From Hypericum androsaemum (lineage: Eukaryota; Streptophyta; Magnoliopsida; Malpighiales; Hypericaceae), in assembly GCA_963995505.1 (NCBI GenBank), contig OZ023195.1, positions 4,298,109-4,362,108 of the forward strand: DNA of 64,000 bases, given 5' to 3'. The notes under the pieces are model-generated. The model was not told where the DNA came from and searched no databases. It was given only the letters and a program-made list of their open reading frames with translations. Of the stretch, positions 59,240-64,000 are shown one piece after another. Numbering within the stretch: position 1 is the first letter of the stretch; the number at the start of each line of letters is the position of its first letter. Both the position numbers and the translations under genes were made by a program.

Positions 59240-59463
59240 CTTCTGGGGGAAAATTTTAGGATGGTTTCACCACAAGTATGACTTGGTATACCTATATTTA
59301 GGATTTTACCAATCTACAATTTTATAGTTAGGACTTAGGATGACAAAATTCTCTATAGACTTAATTATTTCGTATCTCTAGATTCGAAATACCAAAAATT
59401 GTCACTTTCCTCTCACAGTCCTGATCTCTGAAATCTTGATCACGAAATCTCGTTCTCTGCCGG

Positions 59464-60166
<703 letters not shown>

Positions 60167-62640
60167 TTTTGGTGTCGATTTATGTTTCGGTTTTGGTCGC
60201 TTAGTTACAGTTGAGACTTCCTGTGGATTTTTATTTTGTTGTTGAATGGATTAATCAACGCTGTTGAATTGAATTGCAGCTTCTTGCTTAAATGATTGCC
60301 ATCGATTAGGTCGTTTTGAGTTTTGTGATTGTGATTCCGCGGTTGCTTGAATGTGTTTAGGTGCAGGTGTATAACGTTATCGAGCAGTTGCGTGATTGAA
60401 CTGAGCAAATGACAGAGCTTGTTGATGTGATGATGAATAGTTTTTAGTGAAAATTTAAATGCTGCGTATGTTGCCTGCTGTTTTTGCTATAGTTTGATTG
60501 GTTATAATTCTGCCCGGCCTAGGCTCTTCGGTGTATGAAATTGAGGTGTATTGTTCTGCTTTCTGTTTGTTGTGGTGATCAAATGATTTAGCTCACATTC
60601 CAAGGAACAAAAGGTTCTAGCTTGTGTAAGTTTGGGAAAAGTCTTTTGCCGTGCTAGGCATTTTGAAGTTGTCATTCTGATGTCACATCGTTCTCTCAGT
60701 GTCGGCTTGAGGCCGAGGATACTGCCAATAGAGATGGGGAAAGGGCGCAACACCGGTAAAGGTTCAAATGTTTTAGTGTACATTCCTCTTTTTGTTGATG
60801 ACCTTATTCAGTATTTGCAAATTTTCATTTGTGTTTTCCCCTTTTGTTTTCAATGCAATGCTTGCTTATACCCACATAATGTGGTTTTGAGTTGTGGTAT
60901 TAATCTAGTGAAGTTGACTCATTGTGTTTTCCCCTTTAGTTTTCAATCCAATGTTTGGTTTTGTGTTTTGTGTATGACTCGGAAGGCACACCAGTTCCCC
61001 TTTTGATCTCCGGATTAGTCCGGTGTACTCGATGGTTTCGCTAGCTAGAGTTTTGTTTCGTCCTTGTTTTCTCTCATAGACACCTGTCTAGGTAGCTGCT
61101 AGTCTTAATTGAGATGGCACCATTTAAATTTTCCGGGCTACTGTGGGCAGAAGTATCGGCTGGGGGAATCTAGCAAATATGTTGGTTCTACCTTTTGGTG
61201 CAGACTGTGTCGGCTTGTGGCTGAGGATACTGCAAATGACTATGGGGAAAGGGAGCAACACCGGTAAGGGAGAATTGGGCATGTAGGAGTAGGATGGGAG
61301 AGAGGGGGTGGTTACCTGTTGTCGATTTTAGCTCCACTAGTATGAGCCCCGTCCCATCACTGCTATGCCATTCCGGCTGGGGTCCGAATCCCGGTTGGGA
61401 GTTCATCACTGCTATGCCATTCCGGCTGGGGTCTGAATCCCGGTTGGGAGTTCATCCTTGCCATTCTTCGAAACCTCGGTCTTTATTTTTGTACTAGTTT
61501 CCTTTTAAGTTAAGAGGTTTGATGTGCAATGTTCAATTGCCGCTAGTCGCAATAGTTAACATGTTGAAAGAGGAATCCGAGAATTCGGAGGACGACAATG
61601 TGGATGATAGTTGGTGTTGTCGTCGGAGAGAAAGATTGGAATTAAAGCAAGGAGAACTGGGCAGGTAGGAGTAGGATGGGGGAGAGAGGGGTTGGTTACC
61701 TGTTGTCGATTTCAGTCTCGGCCGCGTCAGTATTGATCTCCGTCCCACCACAGCCGCGCCATCCCACCGCGCCATCCTAGACGACAATGTTGATGATAGT
61801 TGGTGTTGTCGTTGGAGAGAGAGACGGGATCGAAGTGAGAAGAGTATCAAATGATAGAGAAAACTAATTCAGTGAACTTTTTACAACGCTTCATCAAGTA
61901 CTAACTTGTTCCATGAAGCCTATGTATACAAAATGTATGCTCATTAGGCTCCTCCGATATTTTCCGTCGTCAGAATAAAAACAATTCAACATGTAAGCTT
62001 CTTAACAGTTGCACCGAACAAAATAATCATAGAAAAGGAATAATGAATTTTCAGATATTTCGATGTTTATGATTAGATTTGTATTTTAAATTTAATCATG
62101 TGAAAACGAATATTTTGTTTAAAAAAATTAAGATACGGTGACAGGTTGCAGTTTGGATGAAGAATGATGTAGACGAAAACACTTTTTGTACCGAATTATA
62201 GAGAAATACAAATCTAATTGCTTCTTTCCCATTAATAAGAAAATGAGTAATTAGATAAAAATGTGCTAAGAGTTTTGACATATAAGATTTATGTTTAACT
62301 TCTCTTTAATCTTTAATGTATTGTGGTTCAAATTATTGACAACTGAAAACGTTTTTAACACTTTAGTGATATTAGTTTAATTATTATTTAATATTTATGA
62401 CATTTAACATTCAAATAGTCGGTAAGTGATATCACTAGAATATTGTACGATAGAACCTTTATATATTTTAAACTACATAATATTTAGTAAAAAATGTAGC
62501 CAATTATGAAACACCAAAACAAATAATAATAATAAGGCAAAATTTGATCTAATATTTAACGTGGACTTGGGTAGTAAGGTTAAAAAACGTTAATCCGATG
62601 TATTAAATTGAAGTTTGCCTGAGGAAGGACACACGCCAAT
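60167..62640. other. Downstream of RPS27a, repeat-rich, no gene
   Basis: After the 3' UTR, 60698-61850 holds several diverged direct repeats (listed separately). 61860-62600 is AT-rich. ORFs such as 60632-61006 are built from repeats and show no family signal. Confidence 0.5.
60698..61850 (+). repeat. Cluster of interspersed direct repeats
   Basis: 60700-60762 recurs at 61207-61270 (GTCGGCTTG.GGC.GAGGATACTGC, GGGAAAGGG.GCAACACCGGT). 61272-61345 recurs at 61650-61745 (GTAGGAGTAGGATGGG, GGTTACCTGTTGTCGATTT). 61592-61630 recurs at 61780-61820 (GACGACAATGT.GATGATAGT). 61355-61403 is tandemly repeated at 61404-61452 with period 49. The order suggests serial local duplication of one unit. Confidence 0.8.
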
Positions 62641-62669
62641 TTGCGTTTTGGTCCTTGAACCCTGGGCTT

Positions 62670-62676
62670 ATAAATT
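62670..62676 (+). promoter_or_regulatory. TATA box of NRPB10
   Basis: TATAAAT about 105 bp upstream of the ATG at 62778. Confidence 0.5.
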
Positions 62677-62777
62677 GAACCCTTGGTAGTCTAAAATTGA
62701 AAGCAGCGATCGGACGAATCAGCGGCTCTTGAAGAAACCCTCGGCGGCGAAGGCAACATCGGCAACGGTGAGAGAGA

Positions 62778-63464
62778 ATGATAATCCCGGTCAGGTGCTT
62801 CACCTGCGGCAAGGTAATATTTTCTCGCCTGTTCTTAACTTCGTTTCCGCCTCCTTCTGGGTTTATTACAATTGGGTCCTAAATTATTTTGTTTGTGTGT
62901 GAAAGGTGATCGGAAGCAAGTGGGACGCGTACTTGGAGCTTCTTCAGGCGGATTACACTGAAGGGTAACGCTCTCCCCGGTTTATATTCGTCTCTTTATT
63001 CGCTTCCAGGGTTTAGGGTTTAAGGTTTAGCTTTTAGTTGAAGAATACGGGGCGGGTTATTTTGACCTTGTCGAGTTGCTCTTTCTTTCTTGCGGGTTTT
63101 TTTCACGGATTTTATCACGAGAGAATTTTACAGAGACCGGCGGCCGGAACTTCAAAAGAGGGATCCCGTTACTGGGTTTTTGCTTTCTCATCCTTCCACA
63201 TTATTTCTAAGTTGTTGCAATAACATCTGGTTGCGTTTGCTACCCGGGGATGCACTTGATGCTCTTGGATTGGTTAGGTACTGCTGCAGAAGAATGCTTA
63301 TGACCCACGTTGACCTTATCGAGAAGCTTCTCAATTATAACAGTACTTCCCTCTCTCGCCCTCTCGATTGCGCACGCCCTTGCGACGTTGTGGTGCTATT
63401 TGTTTGTTCTGATTGCTTTTCTTCCTCTTTTATTGCAGCCTTGCATAAATCGGATACCGGTTAG
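62778..63464 (+). CDS. NRPB10: RNA polymerase subunit RPB10 (NRPB10-like), 4 exons
   Basis: Small zinc-binding subunit shared by nuclear RNA polymerases. Exons 62778-62813 ([12 protein letters not shown], with the CX2C half of the zinc site), 62906-62964 ([20 protein letters not shown]), 63248-63342 ([20 protein letters not shown].., with the CC pair that completes it), 63439-63464 (TLHKSDTG); 71 aa, the usual plant length. Introns 1 and 3 are GT-AG. Intron 2 (donor GTAACG at 62965) has no AG at the expected acceptor: the base pair before 63248 is GG. The nearest in-frame AG ends at 63211 and would add 12 residues ([12 protein letters not shown]) inside a very conserved loop. Either an unusual acceptor, an extended isoform, or damage. 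Confidence 0.9.
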
Positions 63465-64000
63465 GGGAGCTCTCGAGGTTATGGGACAGGGATCTGGCAT
63501 GAATTGTCACTCTTTTTTGCACCCTTGTGTGTGATTTTTGACATGGAAAAACTCTTGCAATGTCTTAGATATGACACTTTTGTACAACGGCGTGTTGTTT
63601 CGAAGTGTAGGAGCAGTTAAACTCATACGATATATTACCGCTTGAACCAACCATTTGAATCAACTCTGTCGAATCACGAGAACGTAACATCGTTAAAATC
63701 GGTCATCCATTTTGGACGACGGGACCACGTGCAGGGAGAATTGAATCGAATGCAATTGAAGAGCGTAGGACCCAAAAGTGAGGAAAATTGACATCATCTA
63801 CGTAATAAGAACAATGCATGCTTCAAGTGGCTATAAGATTGGCCACGAAATGTACCATAAATACCTTACTACGTCTTATCCCCACTTGAATTTCTTGTGC
63901 TCTTTTGGCCCTTCGCTTGGATATCCTTGGATAACACACAAGCTAAACCAGTCCTTTGCAATACGCTTATCACATAAATACATAAATATCGAAAATATAT
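63465..64000. other. Downstream of NRPB10, nothing recognised
   Basis: 3' UTR followed by intergenic sequence; GACCACGTGCAG near 63722 holds a CACGTG. No gene seen before the window ends. Confidence 0.45.

Overview
This is nuclear DNA from a flowering plant, most likely a dicot: intron-rich GT-AG genes, plant-only families (CRS2-associated factor, type I MADS, P-class PPR, cytosolic ATP-citrate lyase subunit A), Copia LTR retrotransposons primed from the plant initiator tRNA-Met, L1-type LINE debris and hAT/MULE-like MITEs. I cannot name the species.

Layout. 1-4.3 kb is AT-rich and gene-poor. 4.3-11.2 kb holds a Copia element (copy 1) that keeps its 5' LTR, leader and gag-pol but has lost its 3' LTR; a LINE ORF1 fragment (11.2-11.9 kb) follows. 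An 18-bp-TSD retroposon (13.57-14.03 kb) lies beside a minus-strand kelch F-box gene (14.3-15.5 kb) that carries a one-base frameshift. 19.07-26.01 kb is a second copy of the same Copia family, bounded by two LTRs and a 5-bp TSD; part of its pol gene is inverted and the RT/RNase H part is missing. 26-30 kb is repeat-rich: a 200-bp direct repeat, a LINE ORF2 3' end with a nested hAT-type MITE, and another LINE tail. 30.3-33.2 kb is a 12-exon ATP-citrate lyase subunit A gene (minus). 33.5-38.7 kb is decayed repeat. 38.8-40.7 kb holds two long-TIR, Pack-MULE-like elements. 41.15-42.76 kb is SRP receptor beta (plus), convergent with an eight-exon plant transmembrane protein (43.1-45.06 kb, minus). 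47.1-51.0 kb is a six-exon CRM-domain chloroplast splicing factor (CAF2-like, minus) with a hairpin MITE in intron 1. Then follow an AGL80-like MADS gene (53.3-54.2 kb, minus), an intronless PPR gene (56.3-57.6 kb, plus), a broken ubiquitin copy (58.9-59.2 kb), an intact ubiquitin-RPS27a fusion gene (59.7-60.2 kb, plus) and an NRPB10 RNA polymerase subunit gene (62.8-63.5 kb, plus).

The host genes are independent housekeeping or regulatory loci, not an operon. From memory, the order kelch F-box / CAF2 / ubiquitin-RPS27a matches neighbouring Arabidopsis loci At1g23390-At1g23410, and the ACLA plus transmembrane-protein pair matches At1g10660-At1g10670.

The best candidates for something undescribed are: an extra 193-codon ORF between the 5' LTR and gag, present in both Copia copies with identical length and no indels; the dense ACGT/G-box array in the LTRs of that family; the Pack-MULE-like pair carrying host gene pieces, one from a carboxylesterase; and an NRPB10 intron that has no AG where the conserved exon should begin. 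All exon boundaries were inferred by eye from reading frame, splice dinucleotides and protein family knowledge.
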